From positions 1 through 13,301 of the forward strand of contig UQGD01000046.1 of the NCBI GenBank assembly GCA_900540455.1: 13,301 bases of DNA, in the 5' to 3' direction. This document shows, piece after piece, positions 6,361-12,324 of the stretch. The notes beneath the pieces were generated by a model. It worked only from the letters and a program-made list of their open reading frames with translations, did not search any database and had not been told where the DNA came from. The position numbers and the translations under genes were made by a program. The first letter of the stretch is position 1. Each line of letters starts with the position of its first letter. The DNA is from an uncultured Faecalibacterium sp. (lineage in GTDB: Bacteria; Bacillota; Clostridia; Oscillospirales; Ruminococcaceae).

Positions 6361-6388
6361 TTGCAAACTATAAAATAGGCTATATAAT
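6361..6388 (+). promoter_or_regulatory. Promoter of the MATE transporter gene
   Basis: TTGCAA (6361-6366) and a perfect TATAAT (6383-6388) are 16 bp apart. Transcription should start near 6395, about 58 bases before the MATE start codon. Confidence 0.75.
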
Positions 6389-6452
6389 AGAGCTTGGTCT
6401 GCGGTGTGCGCAGGCCGGGTTGCTTGCGTGGAAAGGAATACAAAAAAAGACT

Positions 6453-7808
6453 ATGAGCTCCAAGAAAATGACCCTTACCGAGGGGCCGCTGGCGCGGCAG
6501 ATCCTGTTGGTCAGCCTGCCGCTGGCCCTGTCCAACCTGTTGCAGGTGCTGTTCAATATGTCCGACATTGCGGTGGTCGGGCGGTTTGCAGGCTCCACAG
6601 CCCTGGGCGCGGTGGGGTCCACCAGCATCTTCGTTACCCTGTTCACGGGTTTTCTGATCGGCCTGAGCAACGGCATCAACGTGCTGGTGGCCCGGTTCTA
6701 TGGTGCCCGCAGCGAGAAGGGCGTGCATAATACGGTCCATTCGGCGCTGATCGTCAGCCTGGCAGCGGGTTTTATCCTGCTGGTCATCGGGCTGGCAGGC
6801 TCCCCTGCCCTGCTGCGGCTTTTGAACACCAAGGAGGATCTGCTCCCTGGGGCGATCTTGTATCTGCGGGTGTATTTTCTGGGCATGCCTGCCCTGGCTT
6901 TGTATAACTACGGCAGCGCCGTGTTCAGCGCCATTGGCGAGACGAAAAAGCCGCTGATCTACCTCTCCTTTGCAGGCGTGCTGAATGTGGCGCTCAACCT
7001 GTTCTTTGTCATCTTCTGCCGTCTGGACGTGGTGGGCGTGGCCCTGGCCAGTGCGCTGTCGCAGTGTGTTTCGGCCTGGCTGATCCTGCGGGCGCTGACC
7101 CGTGTGCAGGACACCTACGCCCTGGACTGGCGCAGTGCCCGGCTGGACCCGGCCATGACCCGGAGCATCCTGGCCCTGGGTCTGCCGGCTGGTTTTCAGA
7201 ATGCGGTCTTTGCCATTGCAAACCTGTTTATCCAGGCAGGCGTCAACTCCTTTGATTCTCTGATGGTCAAGGGCAACTCTGCCGCCGCCAACGCCGATGC
7301 CCTGCTTTATGATGTGATGGCGGCCTTCTATATGGCTTGCGCCAGCTTCATGAGCCAGAACTATGGTGCAGGCAAGATCGACCGCGTAAAGAAGAGCTTC
7401 GTCATCTCTCTGGGCTACTCGTTTGGGGTGGGCCTGGTGCTGGGCGGCGGGCTGCTGGTGTTTGGGCGGCAGTTCCTGGCGCTGTTCACCACCGAGGAGG
7501 CGGTCATTGACGCAGGCATGAAGCGGATCACGGTCATGGCACTGGCCTACTGCATCTCCGCCTTTATGGACTGCACCATTGCGGCTGCCCGTGGTCTGGG
7601 CCATACCGTGGTGCCCACGATCATTGTGATCCTGGGTTCCTGCGTGTTCCGGGTGATCTGGGTATACACGATCTTTGCGCACTTCCACACCATTCCGGCG
7701 CTGTACCTGCTGTACCCCTGCTCCTGGATCATTACTGCCATTGCGGAGATGGTCTATTTCGTCCGTTGTTACCGCCAGGCTGTGCGGATCTATGCACCGC
7801 AGACCTGA
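6453..7808 (+). CDS. MATE-family multidrug/metabolite efflux transporter
   Basis: Integral membrane antiporter of 451 residues, the normal MATE length, with twelve predicted hydrophobic segments in two related halves. The N terminus (LTEGPLARQILLVSLPLALSNLLQ, shown here up to the first helix) and the following FNMSDIAVVGRFAG block are typical of the DinF-like/bacterial MATE branch. The second half contains FMSQNYGAGK, a recurrent MATE motif. MATE proteins export cationic drugs or metabolites using a Na+ or H+ gradient. ATG 6453 is chosen because the protein then begins at the usual family position; the best ribosome site, GGAAAGGA (6430-6437), is 15 bases away, longer than ideal. It has its own promoter and terminator, so it is a single-gene unit with no obvious functional link to its neighbours. 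Confidence 0.92.
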   Translation: MSSKKMTLTEGPLARQILLVSLPLALSNLLQVLFNMSDIAVVGRFAGSTALGAVGSTSIFVTLFTGFLIGLSNGINVLVARFYGARSEKGVHNTVHSALIVSLAAGFILLVIGLAGSPALLRLLNTKEDLLPGAILYLRVYFLGMPALALYNYGSAVFSAIGETKKPLIYLSFAGVLNVALNLFFVIFCRLDVVGVALASALSQCVSAWLILRALTRVQDTYALDWRSARLDPAMTRSILALGLPAGFQNAVFAIANLFIQAGVNSFDSLMVKGNSAAANADALLYDVMAAFYMACASFMSQNYGAGKIDRVKKSFVISLGYSFGVGLVLGGGLLVFGRQFLALFTTEEAVIDAGMKRITVMALAYCISAFMDCTIAAARGLGHTVVPTIIVILGSCVFRVIWVYTIFAHFHTIPALYLLYPCSWIITAIAEMVYFVRCYRQAVRIYAPQT

Positions 7809-7818
7809 CTGTTTTGCA

Positions 7819-7847
7819 AGCGCACCCTGCGGGGTGCGCTTTTTTTG
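7819..7847 (+). terminator. Terminator after the MATE gene
   Basis: AGCGCACCC (7819-7827) pairs perfectly with GGGTGCGCT (7832-7840) around the loop TGCG, then TTTTTTG follows. Confidence 0.95.
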
Positions 7848-7946
7848 TGCGGGCGGGGCGTTTTTTGCGGGGCGGCTCTCCTGCTGGATGAAGGCGGACA
7901 ATACCCACAAGAAAAGAATTTGAAATTTGGCGAGATTTCCTAAAAA

Positions 7947-7980
7947 AATCCACACAAATTTTGATGGATTGTGTTATAAT
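7947..7980 (+). promoter_or_regulatory. Extended -10 promoter of galM with overlapping inverted repeat
   Basis: TGTTATAAT (7972-7980) is a perfect extended -10 element; no recognisable -35 box lies 16-18 bp upstream. An inverted repeat AATCCA (7947-7952) / TGGATT (7965-7970) occupies the spacer just upstream of the -10 and could be an operator, because a weak -35 promoter often depends on a regulator. Confidence 0.65.
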
Positions 7981-7993
7981 GATAAATACAGAA

Positions 7994-8055
7994 CGTGGCA
8001 GTTTTTGTAAACTGCACGATACAACGAGGGAGTCGGCAAGGGCCGGGCTCCCGGC
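7994..8055 (+). other. Two hairpins in the galM leader
   Basis: In the 86-base leader, GCAGTTT (7998-8004) pairs with AAACTGC (8009-8015) around TTGT and is extended by CGT/ACG with one bulged G. A second stem, GCCGG (8042-8046) with CCGGC (8051-8055), ends one base before the AAGGAGG ribosome site. Neither has a T-run. They may influence mRNA stability or ribosome access; no known riboswitch class was recognised. Confidence 0.45.
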
Positions 8056-8071
8056 AAGGAGGCGATACCCC

Positions 8072-9145
8072 ATGGCACAGATCCGCTCCCAGCCTTTTGG
8101 TGTGACCAAGGCCGGTGACAAGGTCACCGAATACATCCTGTCCAACCCCGGCGGGTTGACCGTAAGTGTGCTGAACTATGGCTGCGTGGTGCGCAGCATT
8201 GTGGTACCGGCTAAGTGCGGGCCGGTGGACGTAGTGCTGGGTCATGACACCATGGCAGATTATGAGGAGGACTTCTGCTCCTCTGGCAGCACCTGCTGCG
8301 GCGCATTTGTGGGCCGCTATGCAAACCGTATCGAGAATGCCTGCTTCAGCGTAGGGGGACGCACCTATCACCTGGAGCCGAACAATGGCAAGAACCACCT
8401 GCACGGCACTTTCCCCACCAAGCTGTACCAGAGCAAAGCCTTTGGCGACACCCTGCTGATGGAGGCGGAAAGCCCCGACGGAGAGGATGGTTTCCCGGGA
8501 AATCTGAAGATCGCGGTGCGCTATACCCTCACCGACGACAACCTGTTCCGCATGGATTACCGGGTCTCCTCAGACGCAGACACCATCATCAACCTTACCA
8601 ATCACAGCTACTTCAACCTGGACGGCGGCGGCAATGTGCTGGGGCAGAAGCTGCGTCTGTACGCTTCCCGCTATCTGGAGGGCAATGAGGAGACCTGCCC
8701 CACCGGGCGCATCCTGCCGGTGGCTGCCACGCCGATGGATTTCCGGGCGGGCAAAGTGCTGGGCCGGGAGATCGACACCGGCTACCCCCAGACCACCATG
8801 GTGGGCGGCGGCTATGACCACTGCTATGTGCTGGACCGGGAGCGCGGCTCCAGCCAGAGCCTGGCAGCCTGGGCCAGCAGCGATAAGACCGGCATCAGCA
8901 TGAAACTGTATACCAGCCAGCCGGGCATCCAGCTGTACACCGGCAACTTTTTGCAGGACTGCCCCACTCTGGGCAAAAACGGCCAGAAAATGGACAAATA
9001 CAGCGGCTTTGCGCTGGAGCCGCAGCACTTCCCCTGCAGTCCTTCCCACCCGGACTTCCCCTCTACGGTGCTGCGGGCGGGCAAGGTGTTCCGTTCCACC
9101 ACCTCGCTGCGGTTCTTTACCGGCAAACAGTGCGGGCGGCTGTAA
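8072..9145 (+). CDS. galM: Aldose 1-epimerase (galactose mutarotase family)
   Basis: Cytoplasmic enzyme of 357 residues that interconverts alpha and beta anomers of aldohexoses such as galactose and glucose. Family motifs occur in order: GRYANRIENACFSVGG (81-96), NNGKNHLHG (104-112), NLTNHSYFNLDG (174-185), GYDHCYVL (247-254), SQPGIQLYTGN (282-292) and LEPQHFP (315-321). The residues matching the known catalytic and binding set of GalM are His109, His178, Asp249 and Glu316, all present. ATG 8072 follows AAGGAGG (8056-8062) by 9 bases; an upstream in-frame ATG at 7961 overlaps the promoter and is rejected. It is transcribed alone. No other Leloir genes are in view; a HAD gene of the beta-phosphoglucomutase type follows after a terminator, which would suit general hexose metabolism. 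Confidence 0.94.
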   Translation: MAQIRSQPFGVTKAGDKVTEYILSNPGGLTVSVLNYGCVVRSIVVPAKCGPVDVVLGHDTMADYEEDFCSSGSTCCGAFVGRYANRIENACFSVGGRTYHLEPNNGKNHLHGTFPTKLYQSKAFGDTLLMEAESPDGEDGFPGNLKIAVRYTLTDDNLFRMDYRVSSDADTIINLTNHSYFNLDGGGNVLGQKLRLYASRYLEGNEETCPTGRILPVAATPMDFRAGKVLGREIDTGYPQTTMVGGGYDHCYVLDRERGSSQSLAAWASSDKTGISMKLYTSQPGIQLYTGNFLQDCPTLGKNGQKMDKYSGFALEPQHFPCSPSHPDFPSTVLRAGKVFRSTTSLRFFTGKQCGRL

Positions 9146-9186
9146 CGCACTTCCCCTTTTTTTGATACGATCCTAAAATCACCCGT

Positions 9187-9221
9187 CACCCGCTGCAAAG
9201 CGCTGTGGCGGGTGGTTTTTT
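9187..9221 (+). terminator. Terminator after galM
   Basis: CACCCGC (9187-9193) pairs with GCGGGTG (9208-9214) across a 14-base loop, followed by GTTTTTT. The T-run ends just before the next gene's promoter. Confidence 0.85.
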
Positions 9222-9233
9222 GTGGGACGGATA

Positions 9234-9242
9234 TGGTATAAT
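9234..9242 (+). promoter_or_regulatory. Extended -10 promoter of the second HAD gene
   Basis: TGGTATAAT is an extended -10 with a perfect TATAAT (9237-9242). Any -35 contact would fall in the GGTTTT stretch at 9214-9219, that is, inside the terminator of galM, so terminator and promoter share bases. Confidence 0.65.
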
Positions 9243-9287
9243 GAAGCCGGTTTTGAACACTGTACAGCAAAGAAAAGGAGCAGACGT

Positions 9288-9944
9288 ATGATCCGAGGCG
9301 TGATTTTTGATATGGACGGCACGATGTTTGACACCGAGCGGATGTGGGCCACCTTCTGGGTGCCTGCTCTGGCCCGGCTGGGGCTGGAATACCGGGAGGG
9401 CCTGGCCGAAGCGGAGCGGGGCACGGCGGGAGAAACGTCCCTGGCCATCGTCCGGCAGTTCTATGGGCCGGACTGCGACGCAAAGGCCATCATCGATAGC
9501 CTGCATCAGGAAGCGGATGCGGCGTTTTCGGCTGCGCCGGTGCCCAAAAAGCCCGGCCTGGACCCGCTGCTGGACTGGCTGGAGGGCCAGGGCATCCCTA
9601 TGGCGGTGGCTTCCTCCAGCCGCCTGGCGGGGATCCGCCGCAATCTGGATGCCTGGGGCATGACAGATCGGTTCCAGGCGCTGCTCTCCGGGGAGCAGGT
9701 GCAACATTCCAAGCCGGACCCGGAGATCTTTCTCCGGGCAGCCCAGGCGCTGGGGGTAGACCCGGCGGAGTGCCTGGTGCTGGAGGATAGCTATAATGGG
9801 GTGCGTGCCGGTGCAGCCGGCGGCTTTGTCACGGTCATGGTGCCGGATCTGGTGCCCGCAGATGAGGAGATGCGCCGCCTTTATACAATGGAGTGCCGCA
9901 GCCTTTCTGAGGTGCTGGATAAACTCCGCTCCGGGGAACTGTAA
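9288..9944 (+). CDS. HAD-family hydrolase, beta-phosphoglucomutase/phosphatase-like
   Basis: HAD superfamily enzyme of 218 residues with a C1 helical cap (about residues 16-85). Motif I FDMDGTMFD places the nucleophile at Asp8 and the acid/base at Asp10. Motif II is the SSS run at 109-111, motif III is Lys142 in SKPDPEIF, and motif IV is LEDSYNGVRAGAAGG with Glu166 and Asp167. It belongs to the same broad branch as the HAD protein encoded at 4939-5565 but is clearly a distinct family member. AAAGGAG (9274-9280) lies 7 bases before ATG 9288. It is preceded by its own extended -10 promoter; no clear terminator follows before the repeat array. Expected substrates are small sugar or polyol phosphates; the specific one cannot be assigned. 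Confidence 0.9.
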   Translation: MIRGVIFDMDGTMFDTERMWATFWVPALARLGLEYREGLAEAERGTAGETSLAIVRQFYGPDCDAKAIIDSLHQEADAAFSAAPVPKKPGLDPLLDWLEGQGIPMAVASSSRLAGIRRNLDAWGMTDRFQALLSGEQVQHSKPDPEIFLRAAQALGVDPAECLVLEDSYNGVRAGAAGGFVTVMVPDLVPADEEMRRLYTMECRSLSEVLDKLRSGEL

Positions 9945-9952
9945 AGAGCGGG

Positions 9953-10430
9953 AAAGCCGTGACGGAGAGGGGACGAACCCTCTCAGTCTCGCTGCGCTCG
10001 ACAGCTCTCCCGAGGGTGGAGCCCTTGGCAGAACCGGAGAGTTTCGTCCTTATAGGTCAACGGCAGAAGAAGCCAACCAGTAAACCCATAAACTTTTCGC
10101 CCTTGCCAAAGCCTCTCCCTTTCGGGAGAGGTGGCACGGCGAAGCCGTGACGGAGAGGGTTGGTTTTAGGACGAACCCTCTCAGTCGCCTACGGCGACAG
10201 CTAGTTCCCCTTTTTGTCGCCTGGCGGCGACATCTTCCCCCGGCCGGGGGAAGTCTTTCGAAGGGAGAGCCCTTGGCAAAGAGGGCAGGTTTCGTCCTCA
10301 CCGGTCAACGGCAGAAGAAGCCAACCAGTAAACCCATAAACTTTACGCCCCTGCCAAAGCCTCTCCCTTTCGGAAGAGGTGGCACGGCGAAGCCGTGACG
10401 GAGAGGGTCGTTTCCGGGAAGAACCCTCCC
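9953..10430 (+). repeat. Head-to-tail array of a hairpin-rich intergenic repeat
   Basis: The word GCCGTGACGGAGAGGG occurs three times (from 9956, 10144 and 10392). Two near-full bodies, 10019-10158 and 10267-10406, are nearly identical and exactly 248 bases apart; a truncated tail of a third copy starts at 9953. Each body runs from GAGCCCTTGGCA through GGTCAACGGCAGAAGAAG and AAACCCATAAACTTT to paired stems: CCTCTCCC/GGGAGAGG (10112-10131) and CACGGC/GCCGTG (10135-10149). Tails carry GTCGCC/GGCGAC (10184-10198), TGTCGCC/GGCGACA (10215-10232) and a 20-base perfect palindrome at 10234-10253. The open frames crossing it are by-products of repetition. From memory, similar units are dispersed between genes in Faecalibacterium-like genomes; that needs a search. 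Confidence 0.85.
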
Positions 10431-10468
10431 CGCCTCTTTGTACTCGACCACTTGTTCCCTTTCCCTGT

Positions 10469-10497
10469 TTGACATCCCCGCTTAAACCCGTTACAAT
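10469..10497 (+). promoter_or_regulatory. Promoter of the AGCS symporter gene
   Basis: A perfect -35 TTGACA (10469-10474), a 17-bp spacer and TACAAT (10492-10497) form a strong sigma-A promoter. It starts about 40 bases after the repeat array ends, so the array lies directly upstream of the polymerase site. A small hairpin, TATTTCCC/GGGAATA, occupies the leader (about 10503-10520). Confidence 0.88.
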
Positions 10498-10549
10498 AAA
10501 AATATTTCCCACAGGGAATAAAAGAGAGGGAAAGGTTGGGAAAGGACAT

Positions 10550-11944
10550 ATGATCGAGTTTATCACCACCGTCAATCAGGCGGTCAACAATTTCATCTGG
10601 GGCGTTCCGGCCATGGTGTGCATCATCGGGGTGGGCCTGTGGCTCAGCGTCCGCACGGGTTTTATCCAGCTGCGCAAATTCCCCTATGCCATCAAGACGA
10701 CGCTGGGCCGGATGTTCCACAAAAAAGATGCTTCGGATGGGACCATCACTCCTTTTCAGGCGGTGTGTACGGCGCTGGCGGGCACGGTGGGCACCGGCAA
10801 TATTGCAGGCGTGGCCGGTGCGATCGCCATTGGCGGGCCGGGGGCAGCCTTCTGGATGTGGTGTTCTGCGCTGCTGGGCATGTGTACCAAGTATGCCGAG
10901 GTGACCCTGGCGGTCCATTTCCGGGAGAAAAGCGCGGGCGGCGAATGGCTGGGCGGGCCGATGTATTACATTAAAAACGGCCTGGGCCGCCGTTGGCAGG
11001 GTCTGGCTGTGCTGTATGCTGTGTTTGGCGTGCTGACTGTGTTTGGTACCGGCAACGCCACCCAGGTCAATACCATTACAGCCGCCATTGATACGGCGCT
11101 GCTGGAATTTGGTGTGGTGGGGGCGGGGTCCCTGCCTGCCCTGAACCTGGGGATCGGGATCCTGGTGGCCATGATAGTGGCTATGGTGCTGCTGGGGGGC
11201 ATCCAGCGCATCGGCAAGGTCAGCGAAAAATTGGTGCCGCTGATGGCGCTGCTGTACATCCTGCTGTCGGTGGGGGTGGTGGCTCTCAATCTGCCCCGGC
11301 TGCCGGAGGTGCTGGCTTCTATTATAAAAGGAGCGTTTGATCCCCGTGCAGTGACCGGCGGTGTTGTGGGCAGCGTGTTCCTGAGTATGCAGAAGGGCGT
11401 TTCCCGGGGCATCTTCTCCAACGAGGCAGGTCTGGGCACGGGTTCCATCGCCCATGCCTGCGCAGATACCAAAAAGCCGGCGGCACAGGGGATGTTCGGC
11501 ATCTTTGAGGTGTTTGCGGATACCATCGTGATCTGCACCCTCACCGCTTTGGTGATCCTGTGCAGCGGTACGCCGGTGCAGTATGGCGCGGCGGCGGGCG
11601 CAGAGCTGACTATTTCGGGCTTTACGGCTACTTACGGCGGCTGGGCTTCCCTGTTTACGGCGGTGGCGCTGTGCTGCTTTGCTTTCTCCACCATTTTGGG
11701 CTGGGGGCTGTATGGGTCTCGGTTCGTTGCCTTCCTGTTCCGCTCGGATAAGGTGGTGCGGCCGTTTTTGGTGGTGTACTCGTTTGTGGCGATTTTGGGC
11801 GCAACGGTGGACCTGGGGCTGCTGTGGAGCATTGCGGAGACGTTCAATGGCTTGATGAGCATCCCGAACCTGATCGCTCTGCTGCTGCTCTCCGGCACGG
11901 TGGTGCGGCTTACCAAAGAATATTTTGCAAAAAAAGCGGAATAA
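10550..11944 (+). CDS. AGCS-family sodium:alanine/glycine (amino acid) symporter
   Basis: Integral membrane transporter of 464 residues, in the normal AGCS range. It shows the family signatures GTVGTGNIAGVAGAIAIGGP (78-97), GGPMYYIKNGLG (135-146), GTGNATQVNTI, and the C-terminal half motif GIFSNEAGLGTGS. About ten or more hydrophobic segments are visible. The family imports alanine, glycine or, in some members, D-alanine, serine or glutamine, driven by Na+. ATG 10550 is chosen because MIEFITTVNQAVNNFIWG is the usual start of these proteins and GGAAAGGA (10539-10546) is just upstream, although spacing is short. A much longer upstream frame through the repeat array is not real. The gene has its own promoter and terminator. 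Exact amino-acid specificity cannot be read. Confidence 0.93.
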   Translation: MIEFITTVNQAVNNFIWGVPAMVCIIGVGLWLSVRTGFIQLRKFPYAIKTTLGRMFHKKDASDGTITPFQAVCTALAGTVGTGNIAGVAGAIAIGGPGAAFWMWCSALLGMCTKYAEVTLAVHFREKSAGGEWLGGPMYYIKNGLGRRWQGLAVLYAVFGVLTVFGTGNATQVNTITAAIDTALLEFGVVGAGSLPALNLGIGILVAMIVAMVLLGGIQRIGKVSEKLVPLMALLYILLSVGVVALNLPRLPEVLASIIKGAFDPRAVTGGVVGSVFLSMQKGVSRGIFSNEAGLGTGSIAHACADTKKPAAQGMFGIFEVFADTIVICTLTALVILCSGTPVQYGAAAGAELTISGFTATYGGWASLFTAVALCCFAFSTILGWGLYGSRFVAFLFRSDKVVRPFLVVYSFVAILGATVDLGLLWSIAETFNGLMSIPNLIALLLLSGTVVRLTKEYFAKKAE

Positions 11945-11947
11945 TGC

Positions 11948-11977
11948 AAAAGCCAGGGCGGATGCCCTGGCTTTTTG
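11948..11977 (+). terminator. Terminator after the AGCS gene
   Basis: AGCCAGGGC (11951-11959) pairs perfectly with GCCCTGGCT (11964-11972) around the loop GGAT. Flanking AAA/TTT extends the stem and provides the T-run. Confidence 0.95.
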
Positions 11978-12011
11978 TGTTTGCAGCGTCTTCCCTCTTG
12001 TTAGACATTCC

Positions 12012-12113
12012 GGGCGGTTGACCACCGCGGGCTAACCAAAGCCCCACAGGGGCTTTGGTTGCTCTGACTCCGATGTCGTCAGAGCCGCCCTGTTCGAATC
12101 CTCCCGGCGCACC
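12012..12113 (+). pseudogene. Folded segment ending in a tRNA-Arg-like 3' end (tRNA relic)
   Basis: The last 22 bases (12092-12113) read GTTCGAATCCTCCCGG then CGCACC, identical to the T-loop and acceptor 3' end of the minus-strand tRNA-Arg except for one missing base. CTCCGA occurs 46 bases from the end, against 44 in the tRNA, where it holds the anticodon. The rest is not tRNA-like: the 5' side of the T-stem does not pair and no matching 5' acceptor strand is found. Instead there are two perfect hairpins, a 12-bp stem AACCAAAGCCCC (12034-12045 with 12049-12060) and GCTCTGAC (12061-12068) with GTCAGAGC (12078-12085). Both are enclosed by GGGCGG (12012-12017) with CCGCCC (12085-12090; one base is shared with the previous stem). 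A decayed or rearranged tRNA-Arg copy is the best reading; a novel structured RNA is the alternative. Confidence 0.5.
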
Positions 12114-12114
12114 T

Positions 12115-12155
12115 AAAAAGAAAAGCAGATACACGAATGTGTATCTGCTTTTCTT
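12115..12155 (-). terminator. Terminator of tRNA-Arg, possibly bidirectional
   Basis: AAGAAAAGCAGATACAC (12118-12134) and its perfect complement (12139-12155) form a 17-bp stem with a 4-base loop. Read on the minus strand, the stem follows the tRNA CCA end directly and leads into a CTTTTTAGG run. On the plus strand it lies just past the tRNA-like relic, so it could stop transcription from either side. Confidence 0.88.
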
Positions 12156-12231
12156 GGTGCGACCGGGAGGATTCGAACCTCTGGCCTTCCGGGTCGGAGC
12201 CGAACGCTCTATCCAGCTGAGCTACGATCGC
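12155..12231 (-). tRNA. tRNA-Arg with anticodon CCG
   Basis: Read on the minus strand it is a 77-base cloverleaf with the CCA encoded. The acceptor arm GCGATCG pairs with CGGTCGC (one G-T). The D-arm segment is GCTCAGCTGGATAGAGC. The anticodon stem TTCGG/CCGGA holds the loop CTCCGAC with anticodon CCG, which reads CGG arginine codons. The T-loop is TTCGAAT between GAGG and CCTC pairs. All arms pair well and the discriminator base is A. It has its own promoter at 12266-12294 and a terminator at 12115-12155, and it faces a tRNA-like relic on the plus strand. Confidence 0.96.
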
Positions 12232-12237
12232 ATTTAT

Positions 12238-12262
12238 CAGGATACCGAATCATCGGTACCTG
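12238..12262 (-). other. Hairpin in the tRNA-Arg upstream region
   Basis: CAGG (12238-12241) and TACCGA (12243-12248) pair with TCGGTA (12253-12258) and CCTG (12259-12262), a 10-bp stem with one bulged A and the loop ATCA. It lies between the tRNA promoter and the mature 5' end, where it could guide 5' processing. Confidence 0.55.
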
Positions 12263-12265
12263 ATT

Positions 12266-12294
12266 AGTATAGCACAACCGTACAGAAAAATCAA
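12266..12294 (-). promoter_or_regulatory. Promoter of tRNA-Arg
   Basis: On the minus strand TTGATT (12294-12289) and TATACT (12271-12266) are 17 bp apart, and the -10 is preceded by TGC, an extended element. The start would fall about 25-30 bases before the tRNA. Confidence 0.75.
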
Positions 12295-12324
12295 ATGGAA
12301 TCTTCCCTGCCCGGCAAAAGCGTT

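Noticed and set aside
6327..7955. A 542-codon minus-strand open frame across the MATE gene
   Set aside because: Antisense shadow with a low-complexity, His/Gln/Arg-rich translation; it also runs through the MATE terminator and promoter.
7986..8071. Riboswitch in the galM leader
   Set aside because: Two simple stems only; no conserved aptamer core that I can recognise and no terminator or anti-terminator switch.
9959..10398. Several 60-95-codon frames in the region after the second HAD gene
   Set aside because: They lie in the tandem repeat array and give nearly repeated Pro/Arg-rich peptides ending PFGRGGTAKP; they arise from the repeat itself.
10343..12025. A 560-codon minus-strand open frame antisense to the symporter
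   Set aside because: Same composition artefact; the plus-strand AGCS motifs, promoter and terminator explain the region.
12091..12178. attL/attR pair of an integrated element at the tRNA-Arg 3' end
   Set aside because: The two copies are inverted and only tens of bases apart, with no integrase or cargo between them; attachment repeats should be direct and flank an element.
12055..12267. A 70-codon frame across the tRNA region
   Set aside because: It reads through the terminator stem and the antisense of tRNA-Arg (RPGGFEP-like peptide), a familiar false gene call over tRNA sequence.
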